A program made the position numbers and the translations under genes. Of a stretch of 56,628 nt of DNA, positions 8,476-17,702 are shown one piece after another. Every line of letters begins with the position of its first letter. Position 1 is the stretch's first letter. A model generated the notes under the pieces. The model did not search any database. It saw only the letters and a list, made by a program, of their open reading frames with translations, and had not been told where the DNA came from. Source of the stretch: Oceanospirillum beijerinckii DSM 7166 (GTDB taxonomy: Bacteria; Pseudomonadota; Gammaproteobacteria; Pseudomonadales; Halomonadaceae); NCBI RefSeq assembly GCF_000422425.1, contig NZ_AULT01000045.1, positions 1-56,628 on the forward strand. The letters run 5' to 3'.

Positions 8476-9557
8476 GCTAAAACTCCTTCAGGCAGCTGCA
8501 TGGTTAAGCAGTGCAGGCTACCGTATTGTTCGACGATAGGGCGGCAGTTGATGGCGATAATCTCATGCTCAGGAAAAGCGATCTGCATCTGGTTGATCGC
8601 TTGTTGATCCAGGGCTTCGTCACCATAGATTGGCAGCAGAACTGCGTCATTGATAATCAGGAAGTTCGCATAAGTGGCCGGTAAGCGATCACCCTCTTCG
8701 CTGAAACAGGCCTGAGCCATTGGCAGCGGCACTAGCTTATACGGATTGCCCTGATAATCGGTAAAGCTCTTGAGCTGAGCTTCCATCGCTTGCAGTGCCT
8801 GATAATGTTCGTCGTTTTCATCGGTGCACTGTACATAAGCGATAGTGTGGGCGTCACACAGGCGTGCCAGAGTATCCACATGGCTGTCAGTATCGTCACC
8901 GGCCAGATAGCCGTGATCCAGCCACAGGAAACGCTCTATACCAAACTTATCGGCTAGCAGGGTTTCAATCTGAGCTTTGCTTAGATCCGGGTTGCGGGTA
9001 GGTGCAAGTAAGCACTCACTGGTAGTCAACAGAGTACCAAAACCATCGGCCTCAATACTGCCGCCTTCCAGTACCAGATCAACAGTTTCAATGCTGCTGG
9101 CAAAAGCATGCTTCTGGGCCAGTTTATCGTTAATCTGGGTATCCAGCGCGGCATCAAACTTGTCGCCCCAACCGTTAAAGGTAAAGTTCAACAGATGAGG
9201 TGCTTGTTGCCCTTCAGCATCAGTCTTCAGTACCGTAATCGGGCCATGATCACGGGCCCAGGTGTCATTGGTCGGTACCACATAAACCGCTAGCTGATCG
9301 GCCAGGTTTTTCCCTGCCAATTGCTTATCTGCAAAATGAGCCAGAATCTGCTCACGTTTTGCTTCACTATCCACACTGATCAGCACCTTTTCACGCTGAG
9401 CAATGGCTTCGGTAATCTGGAAAAAAACAGGCTCAACCTGAGTCAAAAAAGGTGCCCAGTCGCTATTGGCGTGAGGCCAGGTCAACATCACACCGCTTTG
9501 CTTGGCCCATTCAGGTAGCAGGGTGTATGGTTTTGGATCGGCTGTTAATGCGCTCAT
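8472..9557 (-). CDS. aguA: Agmatine deiminase
   Basis: Hydrolyses agmatine to N-carbamoylputrescine and ammonia. It is a guanidine-modifying (pentein-fold) enzyme of 361 residues, normal for the family. Recognisable are the N-terminal PEWAKQSGVMLTWP, ARDHGPI, FNGWGDKF, LEGGSIE, the HGYLAGDDTDSHVD stretch with active-site His and Asp, and the catalytic Cys350 near the C-terminus (GSLHCLTMQ). It is first gene of a two-gene operon with aguB, so agmatine made from arginine would be turned into putrescine. Any promoter must lie in the gap above 9557. Confidence 0.96.
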   Translation of the reverse strand: MSALTADPKPYTLLPEWAKQSGVMLTWPHANSDWAPFLTQVEPVFFQITEAIAQREKVLISVDSEAKREQILAHFADKQLAGKNLADQLAVYVVPTNDTWARDHGPITVLKTDAEGQQAPHLLNFTFNGWGDKFDAALDTQINDKLAQKHAFASSIETVDLVLEGGSIEADGFGTLLTTSECLLAPTRNPDLSKAQIETLLADKFGIERFLWLDHGYLAGDDTDSHVDTLARLCDAHTIAYVQCTDENDEHYQALQAMEAQLKSFTDYQGNPYKLVPLPMAQACFSEEGDRLPATYANFLIINDAVLLPIYGDEALDQQAINQMQIAFPEHEIIAINCRPIVEQYGSLHCLTMQLPEGVLA

Positions 9558-10011
9558 TAATGGAATTACCTAAACCCGAAGGAATTTAAATAAGTACCTA
9601 AATCAAAGTTGCTCTCGCGGAGGTTGTCTGCAGAGATTGTCCTGTTCTCCGGCAAAAAGCTGAAGAATGGTGCTTGTTTAGGTGTCTAATGGGGGCAAAG
9701 AGATGCAACCTGTACCGACTTTTATGGTCTGATACCCTGCCTGATTCTCTTGCTGTACCAGTCGCTGTTTTCAGTGATTTTGACAGCACTGGTTAAAGAT
9801 GCGAACTCTAGCAGAGAAATCGCCTTTGTCCAGATAAAGAGCAAGGGCGAGTCGTTAATCCGCATCTTTTATTCTGTTTTTACTATAACGGCTTTTATCA
9901 CAATTAATGAGCACTTGTGTCGCCTTGATACGACGCTACAGAATGGCGCGGCTTTGCCGTATGATGTGCCCCTGATCCTGAAACGTATGTTTCTTTACTG
10001 AGTCGGACACG
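9558..10011. other. Divergent intergenic region between aguA and lolC/E (454 bp)
   Basis: Must carry the promoters for aguAB (reverse) and lolC/E-lolD (forward). Short ORFs on both strands (63 and 83 codons) have no family-like features and no convincing ribosome binding site. I compared the reverse strand with guanidine and glycine riboswitch patterns and saw no convincing match. No terminator or repeat recognised. Confidence 0.5.
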
Positions 10012-11253
10012 ATGTTAGACAAAATTCCTTTTTTTATCGGGCTTCGATATACCCGGGCCAAGCGGCGTAACCACTTTATCTCCTTTATCTCTTTGACGTC
10101 CATGATAGGACTGACGCTGGGGGTAGCGGTACTGATTCTGGTGCTGTCGGTGATGAACGGTTTTGACCGTGAGCTGCGCCAGCGTATTCTGGGTATGGTG
10201 CCCCATGCCACTATTCACTCTCAAAGCAGTTTCCAGAACTGGCCAGAGGTCGCAGAGGCTTTGGAAACGGATGATCGAATTATTGCGGCTGTACCCTTTG
10301 TAAAAGCGCAGGGGATGTTTACCTCCCACGGCAATGTGCGTGGTGCCCTGGTCAATGGTGTGCTGCCGGAGCATGAAGCCCGTGTTTCCATTATGGGTCA
10401 ACATATGAAGCGAGGTAGCCTGGATGACTTGAAAGCCGGTGAGTATGGCGTCATTCTGGGTGATCTGCTGGCGCGTTTTCTTGGGGTTACGGTAGGGGAT
10501 AAAGTTACGCTGATGATTCCTGAAGCCTCGATTACCCCGGCCGGTGTTTTCCCGCGTATGAAACGCTTTACCGTGGTGGGCACCTTTAGCGTTGGCGCTG
10601 ATCTGGACGGTAATCTGGCGGTCACTCACCTGAAAGATATGCAGACTCTGATGCGCTTAGGCACTGATATTCACGGCCTGCGTCTGCAGTTGACGGATCT
10701 GTTTGATGCACCTGTGGTGGTATGGGATCAGTTAAAAGAGATGCCAAGTCATATGCGTGGCAGTGACTGGACCCGTACCCACGGTAATCTGTTTCAGGCG
10801 ATTCAGATGGAAAAGCGCATGATCGGTCTGCTGTTGATGATCGTAATTGCGGTGGCAGCCTTTAATATCGTGTCTACTCTGGTGATGGTGGTGACTGACA
10901 AGCAGGGAGATATAGCAATTCTGCGTACTCTGGGAGCCACGCCAGGCACCATTATGGCGATCTTTATGGTACAGGGTATTGTGATTGGCGTGACAGGTAC
11001 GCTGATAGGTACGGGGCTGGGGATTCTGGCAGCATTGAATGTGAGTGATTTTGTTGCCTGGATTGAGCAGTTGTTTGGTATCCAGTTCCTGGACAGTAAC
11101 GTTTACTTTATCAGCTACCTACCATCGCAGTTGCGTTGGGATGATGTCTGGGTGATTGCCGGTGCAGCGCTGGTGATGAGCTTCCTGTCCACTTTATACC
11201 CCGCATGGCGGGCCTCTAAGATTCAGCCTGCGGATGCACTGCGTTATGAATAA
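10012..11253 (+). CDS. lolC: Lipoprotein-releasing ABC transporter permease, LolC/LolE family
   Basis: Inner-membrane subunit of the Lol exporter, which extracts outer-membrane lipoproteins from the inner membrane and hands them to LolA. The 413-residue protein has the MacB-like topology: helix 1 at about 27-48, a large periplasmic domain (about 50-265), then three helices near 270-292, 315-345 and 375-398. The N-terminus ([20 protein letters not shown]) and the end ([18 protein letters not shown]) are diagnostic. Only one permease gene precedes lolD, whereas enterics have lolC and lolE flanking it. The product may therefore act as a homodimer (LolF type), or a second copy may lie elsewhere. 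Its last bases overlap lolD. Confidence 0.93.
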   Translation: MLDKIPFFIGLRYTRAKRRNHFISFISLTSMIGLTLGVAVLILVLSVMNGFDRELRQRILGMVPHATIHSQSSFQNWPEVAEALETDDRIIAAVPFVKAQGMFTSHGNVRGALVNGVLPEHEARVSIMGQHMKRGSLDDLKAGEYGVILGDLLARFLGVTVGDKVTLMIPEASITPAGVFPRMKRFTVVGTFSVGADLDGNLAVTHLKDMQTLMRLGTDIHGLRLQLTDLFDAPVVVWDQLKEMPSHMRGSDWTRTHGNLFQAIQMEKRMIGLLLMIVIAVAAFNIVSTLVMVVTDKQGDIAILRTLGATPGTIMAIFMVQGIVIGVTGTLIGTGLGILAALNVSDFVAWIEQLFGIQFLDSNVYFISYLPSQLRWDDVWVIAGAALVMSFLSTLYPAWRASKIQPADALRYE

Positions 11254-12028
11254 TATGGAACATTCTCAGTCAAAGCCTCAGTCGACTATTCAGTCAACCA
11301 CTCACTCTGGCACTCAGTCAGCTACTCTCTCCAGCTCTCAGTCCAGTGCAGTACTGGAGTGTCGTGAGCTGAGTATGGTGTATAGCAATGGCCCGGAACA
11401 GATTCAGGTCCTGGATAAGCTGAATTTCCAGGCTTATCGTGGTGAGCGTGTGGCGATTGTAGGAAGCTCTGGCTCTGGTAAAACGACGCTGTTGCACCTG
11501 CTGGGTGGCTTGGATCAGGCTTCATCCGGTCAGGTGATTATTGATGGTAATGATCTGTCGACAATGAATGATGCGCAGCTGGGTAGGCTGCGTAATCGAT
11601 CCCTGGGTTTTGTTTATCAGTTGCATCATCTGTTGGCTGAATTTACTGCGTTGGAAAATGTGCTCATGCCGATGCTGATTCGTGGCGAAAAGCGTAAAAA
11701 CATTCTGCCTAAAGCTGCGGCTTTGCTGGAGCGGGTGGGGCTGACAGAGCGCATTCATCATAAGCCTGCAGAGCTATCGGGTGGTGAACGCCAGCGTGTC
11801 GCCATTGCACGGGCTTTAGTCACTGAACCTGCCTGTGTATTACTGGATGAACCCACCGGCAACCTGGATCCGAATACCGCAGAATCGGTTAATGAGTTAA
11901 TGCTGGAGATCGGTCGTGAGCAAAACACCTGTTTTATCACAGTGACTCACGACATGGTGTTGGCTAAGCGGATGGATCGGGTTTTCCGTTTACAGCAAGG
12001 ACAGTTGATCGAACAGTCTGTTGTTTGA
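11246..12028 (+). CDS. lolD: Lipoprotein-releasing ABC transporter ATP-binding protein
   Basis: ATPase that powers the Lol exporter. Walker A (GSSGSGKTT), a Q-loop region ([17 protein letters not shown]), the ABC signature ([15 protein letters not shown]), Walker B ([12 protein letters not shown]) and the switch His (VTHD) are all present. The start at 11246 overlaps the upstream stop; ATGs at 11234 and 11255 are also in frame and no clear Shine-Dalgarno decides. The first 35 or so residues are Ser/Gln/Thr-rich and absent from typical LolD, which begins near the [11 protein letters not shown] segment. No start codon between the tail and the ABC domain would remove it, so the tail is probably translated. 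Confidence 0.93.
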   Translation: MNNMEHSQSKPQSTIQSTTHSGTQSATLSSSQSSAVLECRELSMVYSNGPEQIQVLDKLNFQAYRGERVAIVGSSGSGKTTLLHLLGGLDQASSGQVIIDGNDLSTMNDAQLGRLRNRSLGFVYQLHHLLAEFTALENVLMPMLIRGEKRKNILPKAAALLERVGLTERIHHKPAELSGGERQRVAIARALVTEPACVLLDEPTGNLDPNTAESVNELMLEIGREQNTCFITVTHDMVLAKRMDRVFRLQQGQLIEQSVV

Positions 12029-12093
12029 TCGGTGTGACTGTTTTCAAGTGCTGTAGATGTGTATAGGGGATTAAAGAGAATGGACCAATCATT

Positions 12094-13098
12094 ATGACTA
12101 AATCAAGAGACTCCAGATCAGCTGCAATGAAACAAGGTACCGCTTTATTATGTGCGGCTTTTTTGATGCCAGTCAGTGATAGCCGAGCGCAAGCTCTGGA
12201 TCTGGCCTTTGCTCAACCTGTGGTTTTCTCTGAGCCGGAGCCAGATCAGGAGCCAGTGGAAGAGGCAGAAGCGAATGCCTTGGAAGCAGAAGCTTCGGAA
12301 GCCGGGCCGGTAGAACCCACTGCGCTGCGTCAGCGCTTTGATGAAGAGCGACGCTTAGCTGATAATCCTTTGGTTTTTCTACCTTACAGGGCTAATTTTT
12401 TTCTGCCTGCCAGTTACTATAGTGGTCATGAAGCGTCAGAAGCTGCCAGAGGTGTTGACTACAGTCCTACAGAAGCTCAGTTTCAGATAAGCCTTAAGTT
12501 TCCTATCGATGATCAACTGTTTTTTCCGAATGATGCTTTGTTTGCGACCTATACTCAGGAGTCGTACTGGCAGATTTACGAAAAATCTTCACCCTTCCGG
12601 GAAACCATCTATGAGCCTGAACTGGTCTACGGTGTCAGTACGGAATATGACCTGTTAAAAGAGCTAACGCTGGAAGCTGTTACCATCGGCGTAAACCACC
12701 AATCCAACGGTCAGGGTGGAGAATTTTCCCGCAGCTGGAACAGGCTCTTTGTGGCGGGACTGCTGGCCAGTGGAGACTGGGGGATTTCGGTAAAGCGCTG
12801 GTTCAGAATACCAGAGTCCGCAGAAGACGATGATAATCCCGATCTGGAAGATTATGTCGGGCTGACGGAGTTAAGTATGGCTTACAGGAAGAATAATCAT
12901 GTTGTGACTTTCCGCTCGAGAAATCATCTGGAAAGTGACTTTAAGCGTGGTAACTTACAAGTGAGTTGGAGTTTTCCAATTGGCGAACGCTACAAGGGCT
13001 ACGTTTTGCTCAGAACAGGCTATGGTGATACCTTGGCAGATTATGATGAAAAGATTCATCGGATTGGCTTAGGTATCTCAATAAATGATGTGCTATAG
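12094..13098 (+). CDS. pldA: Outer membrane phospholipase A (OMPLA)
   Basis: Calcium-dependent phospholipase of the outer membrane, a 12-strand beta-barrel that hydrolyses misplaced phospholipids in the outer leaflet. The catalytic His-Ser dyad is in NHQSNG, with the catalytic Asn in the following SRSWNRL, both exactly spaced as in PldA. The barrel region occupies roughly residues 120-334. A signal peptide is predicted (hydrophobic TALLCAAFLMPV, cleavage around AQA). An alternative start at 12127 would give a more standard signal sequence. Between signal and barrel lies an acidic Glu/Ala/Pro-rich stretch (about residues 45-75), probably a flexible linker. It is transcribed separately or as the last gene after lolD (65-bp gap). 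Confidence 0.93.
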   Translation: MTKSRDSRSAAMKQGTALLCAAFLMPVSDSRAQALDLAFAQPVVFSEPEPDQEPVEEAEANALEAEASEAGPVEPTALRQRFDEERRLADNPLVFLPYRANFFLPASYYSGHEASEAARGVDYSPTEAQFQISLKFPIDDQLFFPNDALFATYTQESYWQIYEKSSPFRETIYEPELVYGVSTEYDLLKELTLEAVTIGVNHQSNGQGGEFSRSWNRLFVAGLLASGDWGISVKRWFRIPESAEDDDNPDLEDYVGLTELSMAYRKNNHVVTFRSRNHLESDFKRGNLQVSWSFPIGERYKGYVLLRTGYGDTLADYDEKIHRIGLGISINDVL

Positions 13099-13145
13099 CT
13101 GAAAGCCCTACATTAACACCAGGCTAAAACCCCAAGAACCAGACT

Positions 13146-13181
13146 AAAACCCCGGTCAATCAATCTGTATCGGGGTCTTAG
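13146..13181. terminator. Possible weak terminator between convergent pldA and DUF2062 gene
   Basis: ACCCCG and CGGGGT at about 13149-13154 and 13171-13176 can pair around a 16-base loop, with A-rich and T-containing flanks on both sides. The stem is short. The position between converging genes is what makes it plausible. Confidence 0.35.
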
Positions 13182-13198
13182 TGTTCTAAGCGGGAAAG

Positions 13199-13744
13199 CT
13201 ATTTTTTGGCATCTGATTCCGAGGAGGGGTTGCTGCTCTTACCTTTGCGGGTACGCCAACTTTTGTTCACATGCCAGCGCCACAGTAGATGAATGCCAAA
13301 ATAGCTCAGCACTGCCATAACGACTCCCACAACCGCAGAACCAAAATAGAGTGGCAGCCAGGCATCGTTAATCAATTGTCCTAACCAGTCCAGTGTCAGC
13401 TCATCGGGCATGGGTTTGGCTTCAACGCCTAATAGCCAGGCTCCTACCAGATAGGTCCCATAGAACATCACTGGCATAGTGATTGGATTGGTGATCCACA
13501 CCAGGCCGACAGATATGGGCAGGTTACAGTGCAGTAATACTGCCCCGGCTGCTGCCAGCACCATCTGGAAGGGCACTGGAATAAAGGCGAAGAAGATACC
13601 GACCAGAAAGGCTTTTGCCACAGAGCGTCGGGTTAAATGCAATAAGCCAGGATCTTCAAGCAACTTGCCTAAAAAGCGGAGTGATTTTTGCTCCTGAAGT
13701 TTTTTTGGATCAGGCATGTATTTCTTGATGATTCGTCTTGGCAT
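13199..13744 (-). CDS. DUF2062 domain membrane protein
   Basis: Small integral membrane protein of 181 residues with the DUF2062 signature. It starts RRSVAKAFLVGIFFAFIP and is followed by WITNPITMPVMFYGTYLVGAWLLG. Three to four hydrophobic helices (about 50-68, 75-92, 96-118, 143-165) are followed by a basic, Ser-rich cytosolic tail. The start at 13744 (MPRRIIKKYMPDP) is preferred to the upstream ATG at 13798, because AGGTGA lies at the right distance and because this N-terminus is family-like. Function is unknown. It stands divergent to comEC, an arrangement seen in related bacteria. Confidence 0.85.
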   Translation of the reverse strand: MPRRIIKKYMPDPKKLQEQKSLRFLGKLLEDPGLLHLTRRSVAKAFLVGIFFAFIPVPFQMVLAAAGAVLLHCNLPISVGLVWITNPITMPVMFYGTYLVGAWLLGVEAKPMPDELTLDWLGQLINDAWLPLYFGSAVVGVVMAVLSYFGIHLLWRWHVNKSWRTRKGKSSNPSSESDAKK

Positions 13745-13842
13745 GTCTATTGTCACCTGTAAAGAGCGGATTATTATCCACATATTTGACCCAGCCACCA
13801 GAGGGCGGGGGTCTAAACATCAACCTGACAGGGAGTCTGGTG

Positions 13843-16401
13843 ATGTGGTTTGTTGTTATTATCACCGGAATTGTTGCCAGCGTATTTGATGCGGATTGGC
13901 CGCCTGCAGAAGCCCTGTTGTTGTTATTCTGGCTCGCGTTGTGTTTATGGTATCAGCATTGGCGGCTATTGCCGCTGCTTATCTTATCCTATCTGCTTAC
14001 CAGCTTACATCTTGCCAGCCTTTTTCATCAGCAACTACCCGGACATTTGACAGGGAAAGAGCTGTTGCTGACCGGGCATATTGTCGAGGTTCTGAAAGAG
14101 ACCGCAAAGAATACGCGGTTTTTGTTTCAGGTTGAGCATTGCCAGAATTTATCTGTTTCCCGTGAGCGCCAAAATAATAAACGAAACAACGTCTTAGTTT
14201 TGGACGATATATTGAACGTGGAAAAGACTAAGACTGAAGCAGGTGATGGGGTTGAGCAATATCACTGTGATTTTCATGGTCGGGTAGCGCTAAACCTGTA
14301 TCACTATTCTCGCGGGATAAGTAAGAAGGAGTATAAACAGGGTAAGGAGTATAAACAGGGTGATGAAAAACGGTACAAGAAGAGAGATCGTCCCCTTGAG
14401 CCTAAGGTTGGTGAAAGCTGGCAGTTTCAGGCACGTCTGTTTCCTATAAAAGGCTTCTTAAATCCTGAGCAGAGTTTGTACGCCATGCGCCAGATGGCTA
14501 AGGGGATAGCTGCGCGGGGCTATATTCGCTCCGGTGACAATCGGTTGCTGGATGAGGGGGGGTGGTGGCCGCAGTGGCTCAGCCAATGGCAGGAGAGTGC
14601 TCGGGGCTATGTTCAGAGTTTGACCGATCTCCGCACCAATAGTGTGAGTGATCATTCGCATTCACAACAGCTATCGGTACAGGCTTTTCTCTCAGCGCTT
14701 TTGCTGGCCGATACGCAATTACTTTCTTCTGAACAATGGCAAATCTTGCAGCAAACCGGCACGGTACATTTGGTGGTTGTCTCGGGTCTGCATCTTGGTG
14801 TGTTGCTGCTGATCGGCTACAGCATAGCCCGTTTCTGTAACGGCTATTGGCCTATGCAGCGTTGGAGTCAAGTGCTGTTCTGGCAGCTGTTCCCTGTATT
14901 ACTAATACTGCCTTTGCTGCTGATCTGGCCGCTAGGTGTGGCGGTTCAGCGCGCACTATGGATGTCTTTCTTGCTGATTCTTGTGCAAGTAATGGCCTGT
15001 TCCCCTTCGCCCTGGCGTATTCTCTGGCTGGCTTTGACCGGATTATTGTTGGTTGATCCCCTGCTCCTGCTATCACCTGGCTTGTATTACAGTGTGCTGG
15101 CTGTCTTTCTATTGTTGTTCTTTGTTGGACAAAAGGCTTCATTCTGGCGAGTGTTACAGCTGCAGTTTGTGTTATTTGTGGGTCTGTTGCTGGTACAGAG
15201 CTTCTGGTCCAATCTACCTGGCAGCAGTGCCTGGTTGGCAAATCTTGTCGCAATCCCCTTGGTTACTTTAATTATACTGCCGTTGTCACTGTTATCTCTT
15301 GTATTGCCAGTTGAGTGGTTGCAGTTGCTGCTGGAGCAGAGCATTCTACTGTTTTGGCAGTGGTTGGTATGGTGTCAGAATGGGATGCCTTGGTCGCTGA
15401 TGTTTGATTGGTCGGTCGCAATTATCTTATTTTGTTCGGCTATCTTGCTGGCGTTGCCTTATCTGCCAGCCCGGCAGATATTGCTCGGTACCGTGCTGTT
15501 ATTGTTGCTATTTTCACTGTCAACAAGTGATGTGCCTTCCGTTGTTTCTTCACTGATAAACTCGTCTTCTACCTTATCGGATCATAAGCGACGGGTATTC
15601 TCAGGGCTAAAGCCGGGACAGTTTACTGTTGAGGTCCTGGATGTCGGGCAGGGGTTAGCCGTTTATATTCAAACCCGCCATCATCACCTGCTTTATGATA
15701 CAGGCCCTCGTTTTGCCAGTGGTTTTGCTCCCTTGCAATTGGCTTTATTGTCCCGGTTAGAGCAAGCTCCAGGCCTGTTGGATAAAGTGGTGATCAGCCA
15801 TGATGATAATGATCATGCCGGTGCCTTACCCCTACTGCAGGGTTACTTTATCGGTGAGGTGCTGACAGGGCAGCCGCAAAGGATAAAGCAGGGTGTGCTG
15901 TGCGGTCCTGAGCAGAGTTGGCAGTGGGATGGAGTGCGTTTTGATTTTCTGTATCCCACAGCAGAAACCGTATCTGGCCTCAGTGATAATAACCGCTCCT
16001 GTGTGCTGAAAGTTTACTCGCTACGCTATCCTGATATGAGTGTGCTACTGACAGGAGATATCGAACAGCCTGTTGAGCAGCAGTTGGTAGAAACGCAGTC
16101 GGAGCGATTAAAGGTCCGTTGGCTATTGGCCAGTCATCATGGCAGCGGGACAGGCAGTAGCTTGCCGTTTTTACGGGCGATACAGCCTCAGGGTATTATC
16201 TATTCGGCAGGTCTGAATAATCGCTTTCGCCATCCTGCAGAAGAGGTTCAGGCAAGGAGTCGGCAATTGGGTATCGGGCAATACCTGACCGCAGAAGTGG
16301 GTATGATACGGCTGGCACCGGATAATAATCGTCCGGATGGCGAGTGGTTACTGACAACTCAGCAGTCCCAATTGCCGGGACGTTGGTTATGGCAGCATTG
16401 A
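13843..16401 (+). CDS. comEC: ComEC/Rec2 family DNA uptake channel protein
   Basis: Polytopic inner-membrane protein that carries single-stranded DNA into the cytoplasm during natural transformation. Order of domains: N-terminal helices with an extracytoplasmic region (about 1-230), the Competence membrane domain with VVVSGLHLGVL (about 300-570), and a C-terminal metallo-beta-lactamase-like domain (about 595-850) with YDTGP, ISHDDNDHAGAL, LLTGDIE and ASHHGS. Start 13843 is chosen since AGGGAG precedes it and the hydrophobic N-terminus begins there; an upstream in-frame ATG would run into the divergent gene. A perfect 18-bp tandem repeat (14326-14361) adds KEYKQG twice in a poorly conserved loop. 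Other competence genes are not in view, so transformability is unproven. Confidence 0.92.
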   Translation: MWFVVIITGIVASVFDADWPPAEALLLLFWLALCLWYQHWRLLPLLILSYLLTSLHLASLFHQQLPGHLTGKELLLTGHIVEVLKETAKNTRFLFQVEHCQNLSVSRERQNNKRNNVLVLDDILNVEKTKTEAGDGVEQYHCDFHGRVALNLYHYSRGISKKEYKQGKEYKQGDEKRYKKRDRPLEPKVGESWQFQARLFPIKGFLNPEQSLYAMRQMAKGIAARGYIRSGDNRLLDEGGWWPQWLSQWQESARGYVQSLTDLRTNSVSDHSHSQQLSVQAFLSALLLADTQLLSSEQWQILQQTGTVHLVVVSGLHLGVLLLIGYSIARFCNGYWPMQRWSQVLFWQLFPVLLILPLLLIWPLGVAVQRALWMSFLLILVQVMACSPSPWRILWLALTGLLLVDPLLLLSPGLYYSVLAVFLLLFFVGQKASFWRVLQLQFVLFVGLLLVQSFWSNLPGSSAWLANLVAIPLVTLIILPLSLLSLVLPVEWLQLLLEQSILLFWQWLVWCQNGMPWSLMFDWSVAIILFCSAILLALPYLPARQILLGTVLLLLLFSLSTSDVPSVVSSLINSSSTLSDHKRRVFSGLKPGQFTVEVLDVGQGLAVYIQTRHHHLLYDTGPRFASGFAPLQLALLSRLEQAPGLLDKVVISHDDNDHAGALPLLQGYFIGEVLTGQPQRIKQGVLCGPEQSWQWDGVRFDFLYPTAETVSGLSDNNRSCVLKVYSLRYPDMSVLLTGDIEQPVEQQLVETQSERLKVRWLLASHHGSGTGSSLPFLRAIQPQGIIYSAGLNNRFRHPAEEVQARSRQLGIGQYLTAEVGMIRLAPDNNRPDGEWLLTTQQSQLPGRWLWQH
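14326..14361 (+). repeat. 18-bp tandem duplication inside comEC
   Basis: Two perfect in-frame copies of AAGGAGTATAAACAGGGT encode KEYKQG-KEYKQG in the extracytoplasmic loop region of ComEC. Confidence 0.95.
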
Positions 16402-16618
16402 TATCCTGGCTTTCCCGGTCAGGAGTCAATCTTTTGGCGCTAAAATCACTTCTCATCACCGAGGATAGATTTAGCCTGCTAATACAATGGTGTACACTAA
16501 GCCCCTTTTGGTAGATGCCGTTGTAATCTGTAAATTTTTACTAGGATTTTTGATATTTTCGGTGTCGATACTTATTCTGGCTGACTTGTTAGAAGTCCTT
16601 TAAACAAGGGAATTTAGC

Positions 16619-17275
16619 GTGGAGCTGTTTTTTTCCGCTGGTGGCTGGTTAATGCTACCGATTTTGATCTGTTCGGTTGTTGCCGTGGCGATTATTCTGG
16701 AGCGTTTTTGGTCCCTGCGTCGTAAACGTATCGCCCCTGTGGGGTTACGTCAGGATGTGGCTCGACAGGTGATGGTCGCGCCATTAACGGCAAGCCAGCT
16801 GGCTGAGCTGGAGCAGGGGTCGCCTCTGGGGTGTCTGTTTGCCAGCGGTTTGAGAAATCTGTCTTTTAGCCGTGAAGTGATGAAAGAATCCATCGAAGAA
16901 GCGGCCTCTGCGGTAGTGCATGATTTGGAGCGTTTTCTGAACCTGCTGGGCACTATTGCTGCGATTACCCCTCTGTTGGGCCTCCTGGGCACTGTGCTGG
17001 GTATGATCGAAGTGTTTGCTGTCATTATGGAAGAGGGCGCGGGTCAGGCGCCTATGTTGGCCGGTGGTATCTCGAAAGCACTGGTGACCACGGCTGCGGG
17101 TCTGTCCATTGCGATTCCGGCACTGCTTTTCCACCGTTTCTTTGAGCGTCGTGTTTCTGAACTGGTGGTTCACCTGGAGCAGGAGTCGATCAAACTGGTT
17201 GAGCAACTTCATGGTCAGCGTGCCCGTGACGATATGCTTTCCGGTGCCACTATGAAGGCAGGAGCGATCCGGTGA
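16619..17275 (+). CDS. exbB: ExbB/TolQ/MotA-family proton channel protein
   Basis: Inner-membrane subunit of a proton-driven energiser. 218 residues with the three-helix ExbB/TolQ pattern: N-terminal helix (about 8-26), then the paired helices around 106-135 (TPLLGLLGTVLGMIEVF) and 150-175 (ISKALVTTAAGLSIAIPALL). GTG start with AAGGG eight bases upstream. It overlaps exbD by GTGA and heads the lipid A cluster exbB-exbD-msbA-lpxK. Without tonB nearby its partner is uncertain; position suggests a role linked to envelope or lipid transport, which is inference. Confidence 0.9.
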   Translation: MELFFSAGGWLMLPILICSVVAVAIILERFWSLRRKRIAPVGLRQDVARQVMVAPLTASQLAELEQGSPLGCLFASGLRNLSFSREVMKESIEEAASAVVHDLERFLNLLGTIAAITPLLGLLGTVLGMIEVFAVIMEEGAGQAPMLAGGISKALVTTAAGLSIAIPALLFHRFFERRVSELVVHLEQESIKLVEQLHGQRARDDMLSGATMKAGAIR

Positions 17276-17673
17276 AATTCCGACGTAGCCAGCAGGAACC
17301 TCTTAGTTTGAATCTGACACCTCTGATTGATGTGGTGTTTTTGCTGTTGATCTTCTTCATGGTATCAACCACTTTTGATCGGCCAACGGAGCTGAAAATG
17401 CAGCTGCCAGAGGCGCAGCATGGTTCTGTACAGTCTGAAGGTCATGTTTTAAGCATTGAAGTGTTGCCCAATGGCTTGATTCACTTGAATGGTGAGCAGG
17501 CCGATGATCTGGCAGCAGAGCTGGATCGCTATCTGGATGATAACCCAGAGCCGGACTATATCCGTGTTCTGGCTGATGAACAGGCGCTGCATCGGGATGT
17601 CAGTCATGTACTGGATACGTTAGCCGGTGCTGATCTGACGGATATTCGTTTTCAAACCTTAGCTAAGCCTTAG
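17272..17673 (+). CDS. exbD: ExbD/TolR-family protein
   Basis: Partner of the preceding ExbB-like channel. 133 residues: a short cytosolic N-terminus, one membrane helix carrying the conserved proton-pathway Asp (LTPLIDVVFLLLIFFMV, residues 16-32) and a periplasmic domain of about 95 residues. GTG start overlapping the exbB stop by four bases implies translational coupling. It is followed after 29 bp by msbA. Confidence 0.92.
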   Translation: MKFRRSQQEPLSLNLTPLIDVVFLLLIFFMVSTTFDRPTELKMQLPEAQHGSVQSEGHVLSIEVLPNGLIHLNGEQADDLAAELDRYLDDNPEPDYIRVLADEQALHRDVSHVLDTLAGADLTDIRFQTLAKP

Positions 17674-17702
17674 CGGGCTTAGCTAATATCAGGAACAAAT
17701 CA

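Noticed and set aside
9558-9790. Possible riboswitch upstream of aguA
   Set aside because: Some GGAGA- and GGACA-like words recall glycine aptamers, but the order and pairing do not fit on either strand.
9750-10001. 83-codon ORF before lolC/E
   Set aside because: No ribosome binding site, no family-like composition, and it lies where the promoters are needed.
13738-13842. N-terminal extension of ComEC
   Set aside because: It would overlap the start of the divergent DUF2062 gene, and the hydrophobic family start with a ribosome binding site is at 13843.
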